Source of the DNA: Helicobacteraceae bacterium | Lineage (GTDB): Bacteria; Campylobacterota; Campylobacteria; Campylobacterales; Sulfurimonadaceae | NCBI GenBank assembly: GCA_027084065.1 | Contig: JALWLR010000228.1 | Location: 1 to 12,030 of the forward strand | Direction: 5' to 3' | Length of the DNA stretch: 12,030 nt | Shown here: piece after piece, positions 1-6,619 of the stretch | Position numbering within the stretch: the stretch's first letter is position 1 | Layout of the letters: each line of letters opens with the position of its first letter | Translations under genes and position numbers: made by a program | The notes under the pieces: generated by a model | The model's database searches: none | What the model was told of the DNA's origin: nothing | The model's input: only the letters and a program-made list of their open reading frames with translations

Positions 1-32
1 ATTATTTTTTACAAAGTTCGTAAAATCAAAAA

Positions 33-41
33 TGGTATAAT
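33..41 (+). promoter_or_regulatory. Extended -10 promoter of the surE operon
   Basis: TGGTATAAT, a TGn-extended consensus -10 box, lies at 33-41. The predicted transcription start is near 48, giving a leader of about 26 nt before the surE ATG at 74. No recognisable -35 is present and the upstream sequence is A/T-rich, which is usual for Campylobacterota sigma-70 promoters. Transcription start is inferred, not measured. Confidence 0.7.
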
Positions 42-73
42 ACAGAAAAACTCTGAAAGAACTTTAAAAAAGC

Positions 74-865
74 ATGCAACAAAACAACTATGAAATACTT
101 ATAACCAACGATGATGGATTTGAAGCTGAGGGTCTACACAAACTCAAAGAAGCAATTGAAAAGATAGAGGGCGTCCATGTAACGGTTGTCGCTCCTGCAA
201 ACGAAAAGTCTGCATGTGGACACTCGCTGACACTACATCATCCGCTGAAATTTACCGAAATAGACGATGATTTTTACAAACTTGCAGATGGTACGCCGAG
301 TGACTGTGTCTACCTCAGCCTCAGTGCCATCTACGGCGATGAAAAAAAGCCCGACCTTGTCATCAGCGGTATTAACAAAGGCTCCAATATGGGAGAGGAC
401 ATAACCTACAGCGGAACGGCCAGTGCAGCAATGGAGGCGGTCTTGCACGATATACCCGCAATTGCCATCAGCCAAGTCGTAGATTTTAGCGAACCCTTCG
501 TCGACTATACCCTCGCAGCAAAAACGGCAAAGAAACTTGCTACAAAAATCCTACAGGGAAACTTTCCTCTTCCAAAACGAGAATTTCTCAATGTCAATGT
601 TCCCTCCAACGTCAAAGAAGCACCCATAAAAACGACCTATGCCGGGTATCGCTACTATGTCAACGATGCGCACCTGCATAGAAATCCAAGGGGCGAAGAG
701 TACTACTGGTTGGGTCTGCATCCGCTGGCTTTCGATGTTCGCAAAGGCAAAGAGCATCTTCTTTGCGACTATGATGCCATCACGAAAGGGTGCATCTCCG
801 TAACTCCCGTCAAACTCGATATGAGTGCTTATGAAAGCATTGAGAAACTGCAGGAGTGGCTGTGA
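74..865 (+). CDS. surE: 5'/3'-nucleotidase SurE
   Basis: SurE is a metal-dependent phosphatase that dephosphorylates nucleoside monophosphates and is linked to stationary-phase survival. The 263-aa length is normal for the family. The N-terminal ITNDDGFEAEG motif supplies the metal-binding pair D13/D14. S46 in the PANEKSACGHS segment and N101 in SGINKGSN are the other expected metal ligands, and TYSGTASAAMEA follows as in family members. No signal peptide is seen, so a cytosolic location is expected. It is the first gene of a rightward operon behind a good extended -10 promoter; the Shine-Dalgarno is weak (A-rich). Its stop overlaps the GTG start of the next gene by 4 nt, pointing to translational coupling. 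Identification rests on the complete set of family motifs. Confidence 0.96.
   Translation: MQQNNYEILITNDDGFEAEGLHKLKEAIEKIEGVHVTVVAPANEKSACGHSLTLHHPLKFTEIDDDFYKLADGTPSDCVYLSLSAIYGDEKKPDLVISGINKGSNMGEDITYSGTASAAMEAVLHDIPAIAISQVVDFSEPFVDYTLAAKTAKKLATKILQGNFPLPKREFLNVNVPSNVKEAPIKTTYAGYRYYVNDAHLHRNPRGEEYYWLGLHPLAFDVRKGKEHLLCDYDAITKGCISVTPVKLDMSAYESIEKLQEWL
851..856 (+). promoter_or_regulatory. Ribosome binding site that fixes the TcdA-like start
   Basis: CAGGAG lies 5 nt before the GTG at 862. The alternative in-frame GTG at 856 would overlap this Shine-Dalgarno and has no good one of its own. The 862 start also gives a standard GTGA overlap with the surE stop. Confidence 0.6.
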
Positions 866-1503
866 GAGATATACGAACGAAAATGCTTCTAGGCGAGGAT
901 TTTGATAAACTCAAAGATTTTAAAATCTTGCTCCTTGGAGTAGGCGGAGTCGGAAGTTTTTGTCTGGATTGCCTCTATAGAAGCGGTCTTCGTAACGTCA
1001 CTATCGTAGACTTCGACACCTATGATCTCTCCAACCAAAACCGCCAAATGTGGTCGGAACTCCATGAAGACGAGTTCAAAGTAGAAGCGCTGGCAAGCCA
1101 CTACCCCGGCATTGAAACGATCAACGTCAAAATAGACAAAGAGTGGGTGGAGCAGTTTGATTTTTCCCCATATGATCTCATTCTCGATGCCATAGACGAT
1201 CGTGAAGCGAAAATCGCCCTTGCACTCAAGTGTCATAAAAAGCTCATAAGCTCTTTTGGCAGTGCAAAAAGAGTCGATCCTACAAAAATAGAAATGGGCA
1301 GCATCTGGCAAAGCAAAGGGGATCGCTTTGGAGCGCGGATTCGCTATGAACTGCGAAAACGGGGATTTAACAAAAAATATACCGTCATATACTCTACGGA
1401 AGAGGCAAAGTGCAAAGAAAAAGGCAGCTTTATGGGCGTAACCGCCGCTTTTGGACTTGCAATGTGTTCTGCAGCACTTCAAAAAGCGATTCGAAACGAA
1501 TGA
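862..1503 (+). CDS. tcdA: ThiF/MoeB-family E1-like protein, probable tRNA threonylcarbamoyladenosine dehydratase (TcdA)
   Basis: TcdA uses ATP to cyclise N6-threonylcarbamoyladenosine at tRNA position 37 into the hydantoin (ct6A). The nucleotide-binding glycine motif LLGVGGVGS lies near residue 30, followed by an acidic residue run (DFDTYD) and the NQNRQ segment typical of the TcdA branch. ILDAIDD corresponds to the conserved aspartate region, and the later GSAKRVDPTKIE and STEEAK stretches align in my recollection with TcdA rather than MoeB or ThiF, which carry a catalytic cysteine and zinc-binding CxxC pairs. At 213 aa it is shorter than E. coli TcdA (about 268 aa), lacking part of the C-terminal region, so the ct6A assignment is probable and the E1-like fold certain. 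Start chosen at GTG 862 (SD at 851-856); it overlaps surE and the next gene by 4 nt each. Confidence 0.82.
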   Translation: MRDIRTKMLLGEDFDKLKDFKILLLGVGGVGSFCLDCLYRSGLRNVTIVDFDTYDLSNQNRQMWSELHEDEFKVEALASHYPGIETINVKIDKEWVEQFDFSPYDLILDAIDDREAKIALALKCHKKLISSFGSAKRVDPTKIEMGSIWQSKGDRFGARIRYELRKRGFNKKYTVIYSTEEAKCKEKGSFMGVTAAFGLAMCSAALQKAIRNE

Positions 1504-2387
1504 GAAAAAAAGCACTTTCATTCCTTTTTGCCGGAGTGTTTTTGCATGCAGCTCCCGTTTCGTTCGATTATGAACTCGATGCCTACTACTCCAACGTCTC
1601 GGCATTTCTCTCTTTGAATCCGGATCGAAACATTACCGACGCAACAGGTTTTAGCGAAACACAAATCTACTCGCACCTTCTTAAAAAGAGTCTCTCGCCG
1701 AATATTTTTCTCATCGAGGCCTCTTTTCATCCGATGGCATGGGGCGGTGTGTGGTATCGAAAGCACTACCCCCAAAAGTACACAAAAACATCCATCAACG
1801 ATTTCAATATAGTAAAAGCGCTCAGTGCAGGTTGGGAAGAGCCCTACTCTCTTTCTTTTTTCATAGGCAGAATGCTGCTTTTTAGAAAAAAAGAGAGCTC
1901 TCACATTGGAAAAAACAGAGCCTACTTGGGCGTGCTTCTAAGTATAGGAGACAAAAGTATCAAAGACAATCTCTCCTACAAAGACCACTGGTACAACATC
2001 GAATACAAACTCAAAGGGACACGCGATCTTTTAAAAAAAGATCTGGACTGGAGTTTTCGCACAGGCTACAGACACCATACCAAAAAGGAGTTTGTCAATA
2101 CGCTCTATATAGGTGCTAGACGAAGCAGTATCGATTATGACAAACCTTTATGGTCTCTGCGCTACAACAGTGCATTCGATGTCATGCTGGAGTGTGACGA
2201 CATCTATTTCAATCTGACCAAAGCACAGCTTCTTTTAGAGAAGAAGTGGCCTCTTAAGTGTTACGATACGACTTTTGGGCTGGGTATAGGGTATCTTTAC
2301 TACAGCGGTTCAAGATACAGAGGCGATCTCAAAGAGGAGGGAGTCGATAAACATCAGCTCATCCTTAGACCCAATCTTACATGGTAA
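1500..2387 (+). CDS. Predicted outer-membrane beta-barrel protein, function unknown
   Basis: This 295-aa protein begins with a clear signal peptide: MRKK, a hydrophobic stretch to about residue 17, and a likely cleavage after LHA (residue 17). The mature part has no hydrophobic helix. It is rich in aromatic, alternating strand-like segments (for example SLSFFIGRMLLF, AYLGVLLSIG, TFGLGIGYLYYSG) and ends in tryptophan after RPNLT, which resembles the terminal aromatic residue recognised by the BAM machinery. I infer an outer-membrane barrel of roughly 10-14 strands; no specific family was recognised. The start at 1500 overlaps the upstream stop as ATGA and places the signal peptide at the N terminus. 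A longer reading from 1410 would bury the signal peptide behind 30 residues that overlap the previous gene. It is expressed with surE and the TcdA-like gene by coupling, since no strong SD is visible. Confidence 0.75.
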   Translation: MRKKALSFLFAGVFLHAAPVSFDYELDAYYSNVSAFLSLNPDRNITDATGFSETQIYSHLLKKSLSPNIFLIEASFHPMAWGGVWYRKHYPQKYTKTSINDFNIVKALSAGWEEPYSLSFFIGRMLLFRKKESSHIGKNRAYLGVLLSIGDKSIKDNLSYKDHWYNIEYKLKGTRDLLKKDLDWSFRTGYRHHTKKEFVNTLYIGARRSSIDYDKPLWSLRYNSAFDVMLECDDIYFNLTKAQLLLEKKWPLKCYDTTFGLGIGYLYYSGSRYRGDLKEEGVDKHQLILRPNLTW

Positions 2388-2396
2388 AGGAGCATA

Positions 2397-2777
2397 ATGT
2401 TTGATTTTTTAGAGAGTGACTGGTTCAACATCTCACTGGAGATATTTTTTCTTCTGCTTATAGGGTGGGATGTCAAAAAGTATCTGCAGACAAGAAAAAG
2501 AGAGTATCTCATCAATATCGCTCTAACCATCGGTTTTGCTATCTGGGCGCTTTGGCCCTATTACAACAGCTACATAGAGTGGAATGAGGAGGAGAAAAAG
2601 AGTCTGCTCTCTTCTTGCCGTAAAGAGAAAAACGCTACACTTTGCAACTGTATGGACGATGCCATTTTTAAAAACTATACCCACAAAGAGTACATGCAAA
2701 TCGACAAAAACAGCAGTGAATTCAAAGAATTTTTACAAGAAGCAAAAAAGGAGTGTCTAGATGACTCATGGTTCTAA
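2397..2777 (+). CDS. Two-TM inner-membrane protein with a periplasmic four-cysteine domain
   Basis: This 126-aa protein has two hydrophobic helices at about 12-25 and 39-56. The loop between them is strongly basic (KKYLQTRKREY), so the positive-inside rule puts the loop in the cytoplasm and both termini in the periplasm. The C-terminal part (about 60-126) is charged and helical with cysteines C74, C83, C85 and C120, a C-x8-C-x-C pattern followed by a YTHKEY helix and a late Cys. I recall the same spacing as a recurring small secreted domain in many bacteria; two disulfides are likely. No function is known to me. An AAAGGAG Shine-Dalgarno precedes the ATG, and the gene begins 9 nt after the barrel gene's stop. 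It overlaps the next gene by 17 nt. Confidence 0.8.
   Translation: MFDFLESDWFNISLEIFFLLLIGWDVKKYLQTRKREYLINIALTIGFAIWALWPYYNSYIEWNEEEKKSLLSSCRKEKNATLCNCMDDAIFKNYTHKEYMQIDKNSSEFKEFLQEAKKECLDDSWF
2748..2753 (+). promoter_or_regulatory. Ribosome binding site inside the preceding gene
   Basis: AAGGAG sits 7 nt before the ATG at 2761, within the last codons of the two-TM protein gene. It supports the 17-nt overlapping start of the small downstream gene. Confidence 0.65.
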
Positions 2778-3006
2778 CAGACTCTCATGCTATGGCATAC
2801 CGGGAGATGGATGCGGCGGTGGACGAGAATTTGTTGTTCAAAACGATACGCTTTATGCGATTGACCCTGTTACCAAAGAGCGCTTTATCCTTTTAGAAAA
2901 TGTTAAAAATGCAAAATCGATCTCAAAAAGAGGGTGTGAAATCACGATCATATGTAAAGAAGAAGAAATTATCTTCGATCTCTCCACACTCTCACTTAAA
3001 AAATGA
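2761..3006 (+). CDS. Small conserved-looking hypothetical protein (81 aa)
   Basis: Not recognised. The 81-aa product has no signal peptide or membrane segment. It starts with a Gly/Cys-rich stretch (SCYGIPGDGCGGG, residues 9-21), followed by predicted short beta strands (EFVVQNDTLYAID, ERFILLENV, CEITIICKEEEIIFDL), suggesting a small all-beta cytosolic domain. Three cysteines (10, 18, 59) could be incidental. A good SD (2748-2753), a 17-nt overlap with the upstream gene and the same strand support it as the last gene of the surE operon. Its stop TGA abuts the mqnE stop with no gap, so no terminator separates the convergent genes and read-through would make antisense RNA to mqnE. Confidence 0.65.
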   Translation: MTHGSNRLSCYGIPGDGCGGGREFVVQNDTLYAIDPVTKERFILLENVKNAKSISKRGCEITIICKEEEIIFDLSTLSLKK

Positions 3007-4041
3007 TTACCACACTTTTAATTCGTTATAGAGACTGTCACGCTCTACAGGAGTAAAACCACTGTCTTTGATAAGCCCTACAAATTCATCGAGCTCTATG
3101 CCGTTAGCACTTTTTGCACCCGCTGCAGAGTTGATGGACTCTTTTTGAATAGTTCCATCAAGGTCGTTTGCGCCGAACTCCTGCGCTACGAGTGCGAGAT
3201 TGACCGTTGATGTGACCCAATAGGCTTTGAGATTGGGCACGTTGTCAAGCACCAAACGACTTATGGCGAATGTCCGTAAAATCTCATTGGCCGTAATAGG
3301 CTCTTTGACATTGAGATAGTTGTTCTCCATCTGATAGACAAGCGGTATAAAACAGTTAAAACCGCCTGTTTCATCTTGAAGATTCCGAATGCGCATCATA
3401 TGATCAACCCGGTGCGCTCTGTTTTCGACATGTCCAAAAAGCATCGTAACATTGCTCTTTTTTCCTCGTTCATGCCATTTGCGATGAATCTCAAACCACT
3501 CATCGGAACTCACTTTCCCTTTACAGATGTAGTCTCGTACCTTTTCATCGAAGATTTCCGCACCCCCGCCCGGCATAGAGTCCACACCGTTTTCTATCAT
3601 CAAATCCAAAATTTCGTCATAACTTTTATTGTACTCTTTGGCAAGGAAATTTACCTCTGCGGCAGTCAGCGCTTTGATATGAATATGAGGGTAGGCATCT
3701 TTGATCTTTTTAAAAATCTCCAAATACCACTCCAAACCCGTGTTTGGATTGTGTGCTGAGACAATGTGTACCTCTTTGGCACCCTTTTTGTCAATCTCAT
3801 CGACGACTTGCAAAATCTCATCATGACTCATCGTATACTGGTTGGGATTTTTGCGACTGGCGCTGTAGGCACAGAATTTGCAAATATCCTTACAGACATT
3901 GGTAGGATTTATATGGCGGTTGATGTTGAAGTAGGTTTTTTTACCGTGAAGCTGCTTGCGTACTCTGTCGGCTTTCTCTCCAAGGTCGAAAAACTCCGCA
4001 TCATACAGTTTTAATGCCTCGTCAAAATCTATTCTTCCCAT
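3007..4041 (-). CDS. mqnE: Aminofutalosine synthase MqnE (radical SAM)
   Basis: MqnE joins an S-adenosylmethionine-derived adenosyl radical to 3-[(1-carboxyvinyl)oxy]benzoate to give aminofutalosine, a committed step of the futalosine pathway to menaquinone, the main quinone of anaerobic Campylobacterota respiration. The 344-aa protein carries the 4Fe-4S motif C50-x3-C54-x2-C57 in the context NPTNVCKDICKFCAYS, preceded by YFNINRHI. This matches MqnE rather than the paralogous MqnC, whose motif context differs (INYTNVC...CKFCAFYR as I recall it). Further family stretches are SMPGGGAEIF near residue 155, the TMLFGHVE region, and a C-terminal barrel-closing domain. Length is normal for the family. 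It is a single leftward gene divergent from glnD; other mqn genes are not in the window. Confidence 0.93.
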   Translation of the reverse strand: MGRIDFDEALKLYDAEFFDLGEKADRVRKQLHGKKTYFNINRHINPTNVCKDICKFCAYSASRKNPNQYTMSHDEILQVVDEIDKKGAKEVHIVSAHNPNTGLEWYLEIFKKIKDAYPHIHIKALTAAEVNFLAKEYNKSYDEILDLMIENGVDSMPGGGAEIFDEKVRDYICKGKVSSDEWFEIHRKWHERGKKSNVTMLFGHVENRAHRVDHMMRIRNLQDETGGFNCFIPLVYQMENNYLNVKEPITANEILRTFAISRLVLDNVPNLKAYWVTSTVNLALVAQEFGANDLDGTIQKESINSAAGAKSANGIELDEFVGLIKDSGFTPVERDSLYNELKVW

Positions 4042-4069
4042 GCGCTCATCTTTTTTTTATTGAAACTCT

Positions 4070-4075
4070 ACTATA
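4070..4075 (-). promoter_or_regulatory. Probable -10 box of mqnE
   Basis: On the minus strand positions 4075-4070 read TATAGT. A start near 4063 would leave a leader of about 20 nt before the mqnE ATG. The box overlaps the glnD -10 on the opposite strand. Only sequence resemblance supports it. Confidence 0.4.
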
Positions 4076-4077
4076 AT
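4072..4077 (+). promoter_or_regulatory. Probable -10 box of the glnD-glmS operon
   Basis: A consensus TATAAT lies at 4072-4077, predicting transcription from about 4084 and a leader near 20 nt before the ATG at 4105. It falls inside the coding extension that would exist if glnD began at the TTG at 4060, which argues for the later start. No -35 at the usual spacing is seen. Confidence 0.55.
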
Positions 4078-4104
4078 AATGGTAAAAAAGAAGTTAGAAG
4101 CCAT

Positions 4105-6618
4105 ATGATGGACATCGAATTAAAAATAGAGGACATTTTAGAAACAGATGGGAGTGATTTCGAACTTTCCAAACTTTTCAAAGCCTACATAAAAGAGTAT
4201 AAAGAGAGTCTGCCGAAAATCTTCGAAGAGTCTCAAGGCAAAGATTTTCTCGTCAAACATACACGTAAACTCGACCATATCATTTCCCTGATGTACAAAG
4301 TTGTTCTTCGCCGCCTCTTTGGCAACTATCAGCCTATGCGTAGCTCCATTCCCATAGCCATTGTCGCTCTTGGTAGCTACGGGCGTGAACAGCTTTGCGT
4401 ACACAGTGACATCGACCTTTTACTTGTCTATGAGCCGACTCCGGGATATAACATCGATCTTATTCTTGAAAAGCTTCTCTATCTGGCCTGGGATGCCGGA
4501 CTCAAACTTGGACACAGAGTCCATGAAGTAAGCGACCTTTTTGGTGCCAGCAACGAAGACCTCACAATCAAAACAGCATTGATGGAAGCACGATTTATTA
4601 CAGGTTCTTCTTTTACATGGCATGCTACGCAACGAGAGCTCGAACGCATCCGCAAACACAATCAAAAAGAGTTCATCCTTGCAAAAATTACCGAAGCGCA
4701 GCAAAGAAGAAAACGCTATCCCATCTCTATGCAGCCCAATGTAAAAGAGGGAGTCGGTGGATTAAGAGATGCCAATTTCCTTTTTTGGATCGCCCACACT
4801 ATCTATGGTATTCGCTCCCTCAAAGAGCTTCGCGGCGAAGTTTTCAGTGATGAAGAGTACAAAGAGTACCGTATTGCACTAGAGCTCATATTTCGTGTGC
4901 GTAGTGCTTTGCATATCATAACCGGCAAGCAAGAAGACAGACTCCTGTTAGAACACATGCCAAGAATTACCGAACTCTTAGGATTCAAAGATACTTTCAA
5001 ATTTGCATCCAAAGTCCTAGAAGCGGGATGGCGCATCAACAACTTTACCCAAATCTTTACAAAAAAGATGGTGCGTGGCTACATCTATGAAAGTGCAAAT
5101 ATCAAAACATTCCGTCATTTACGCCTGAGAAAGGGCATTTATCTCAAAGAAAACAGACTCTTTGCTTCTTACTCGCTTCCGCAACAAAACATAGACACCC
5201 TTTTAGAGCTGTTACTGACACTTCAAGACAAAGACTACCGTTTCGATGCCGGTTTTTTACGCCTCTTTACCTATGCTAAAATTATCCATCCTCTTCCAAC
5301 ATCGACATATACGTTTTTGGCACGACTACTTGAACGAAAGCATATTTATAGCTTTTTAAAACTCTTCTATGATGCAGGCATTCTCCACGAACTCTTTCCA
5401 AACTTCAGAAAAGTTCTGCATCTCCCACAGTTTGACGGCTACCATACCTACCCAGTCGATTTGCACTCCATCAAATGTGTCCAAGCGCTTGAAAACATTC
5501 AAGACCCTTATGTCAAAAACGTTTACGATGAGCTTGACAAAGAGCAAAAGCAACTCCTTAAAGCCGTCGTTTTACTTCACGACACCGGTAAAGGACGCAA
5601 ACAAGATCACTCAGAAGTAGGCGCGAAACTCATTTTGGATTTCGCTAAAAAAATAGGTTTTTCCAAAGAGCAGCAAGAACGAGCTGCTTTGCTTGTGAAA
5701 CATCACACTCTTATGAGCTCCGTTGCATTCAAAGAGGATATTTACCATGAAAAGACTCTCTATAAATTCATGTCTCACCTAAAAGACCAACTCAATCTCA
5801 AACTCTTGTACATTCATACCTACGCCGACATCAACGGTGTCGGCAATGACATTTATACTTCATTCAACTCAAAACTTTTACGCGAACTTTATGAAAACGC
5901 TTTGGAAATTTCTCAAAACAAAGAGCGAATTACCGATGCCAGCAGACGTTTGAGCGTTGAAAAGCGCATAAAAAATCTTCCCGAATTCCAGTCTCTGCCG
6001 CGCACATTGCAAAAAAAGATACTCAAAGTGGAATCCAACCTCTTTTTCTTCCGTCATTCGCCAAAAGACATCGTCTCTATTGCCAAAAAAGCAAAAGAGA
6101 CAAAAGAGTACACCTACTCCATAACGACACACCCTTCACTCGTCATCGAAATTTTTAGAAAAAAACCAATAAATATCGGTTATTTACTCGCAATGCTCTC
6201 ACAGTTCGATGTTGCGGGAATGGAGATATTTACGCTTTTTGACGACATCAAGTACTTTAAAATCGAATTTCAAGAACAAATAGACGATACAATGATCCCG
6301 GAACTTCGGCATATTATCGAAGAGAGCTTCGATATGTCCAAATCGATTTCGCTTAAACGCATCCATATTAAAAGAAAAGATATATCTATTGAGTGTGACC
6401 ATTCCCTGATGTATGCCAGCCTTTCGATAAAAACGGAAAATCAACGAGGTCTTCTTGCTTTTATCATGCAAAAATTCGAAGAACTGGGTATCAACATTGC
6501 AACCGCAAAAATACACTCCAACAAAAAAACGGTACGAGACACATTTTTAATGACAAAACAGCATAATTTATGCGATAATACCGAGCAAATTTACGATTAT
6601 CTGACAAAAGAGAGCTGA
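4105..6618 (+). CDS. glnD: [Protein-PII] uridylyltransferase / uridylyl-removing enzyme GlnD
   Basis: GlnD senses glutamine and adds or removes UMP on PII proteins, setting nitrogen assimilation. From ATG 4105 it is 837 aa, within the family range. Order of domains: nucleotidyltransferase with GSYGRE (residues 90-95) and the catalytic SDID (101-104); a GlnD-type linker including QPNVKEGVGGLRDANF; an HD phosphohydrolase domain with HD at 492-493 (LLHDTGKG) and HH at 533-534, responsible for UMP removal; and two C-terminal ACT domains, about 680-760 and 768-837, for glutamine binding. All active-site motifs are intact, so both activities are expected. A longer reading from TTG 4060 is possible but would contain the -10 box. 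ATG 4105 has only a weak SD (AGAAG); a second in-frame ATG follows at 4108. glmS follows after 1 nt. Confidence 0.94.
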   Translation: MMDIELKIEDILETDGSDFELSKLFKAYIKEYKESLPKIFEESQGKDFLVKHTRKLDHIISLMYKVVLRRLFGNYQPMRSSIPIAIVALGSYGREQLCVHSDIDLLLVYEPTPGYNIDLILEKLLYLAWDAGLKLGHRVHEVSDLFGASNEDLTIKTALMEARFITGSSFTWHATQRELERIRKHNQKEFILAKITEAQQRRKRYPISMQPNVKEGVGGLRDANFLFWIAHTIYGIRSLKELRGEVFSDEEYKEYRIALELIFRVRSALHIITGKQEDRLLLEHMPRITELLGFKDTFKFASKVLEAGWRINNFTQIFTKKMVRGYIYESANIKTFRHLRLRKGIYLKENRLFASYSLPQQNIDTLLELLLTLQDKDYRFDAGFLRLFTYAKIIHPLPTSTYTFLARLLERKHIYSFLKLFYDAGILHELFPNFRKVLHLPQFDGYHTYPVDLHSIKCVQALENIQDPYVKNVYDELDKEQKQLLKAVVLLHDTGKGRKQDHSEVGAKLILDFAKKIGFSKEQQERAALLVKHHTLMSSVAFKEDIYHEKTLYKFMSHLKDQLNLKLLYIHTYADINGVGNDIYTSFNSKLLRELYENALEISQNKERITDASRRLSVEKRIKNLPEFQSLPRTLQKKILKVESNLFFFRHSPKDIVSIAKKAKETKEYTYSITTHPSLVIEIFRKKPINIGYLLAMLSQFDVAGMEIFTLFDDIKYFKIEFQEQIDDTMIPELRHIIEESFDMSKSISLKRIHIKRKDISIECDHSLMYASLSIKTENQRGLLAFIMQKFEELGINIATAKIHSNKKTVRDTFLMTKQHNLCDNTEQIYDYLTKES

Positions 6619-6619
6619 C

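Noticed and set aside
1410..1499. Longer start for the outer-membrane protein
   Set aside because: It overlaps the TcdA-like gene by about 90 nt and would place 30 residues before an otherwise clear signal peptide.
889..1605. 238-codon antisense frame across the TcdA-like gene and the start of the barrel gene
   Set aside because: Its translation has no recognisable domain and it shadows two well-supported coupled genes.
4060..4104. N-terminal extension of glnD from a TTG codon
   Set aside because: It would contain the TATAAT box and has no SD; the ATG at 4105 gives a normal GlnD length and a sensible leader.
4079..4108. Nine-codon leader ORF before glnD (ATG at 4079, stop at 4106-4108)
   Set aside because: Its start precedes the predicted transcription start (~4084), it has no SD, and it encodes no run of a regulatory amino acid.
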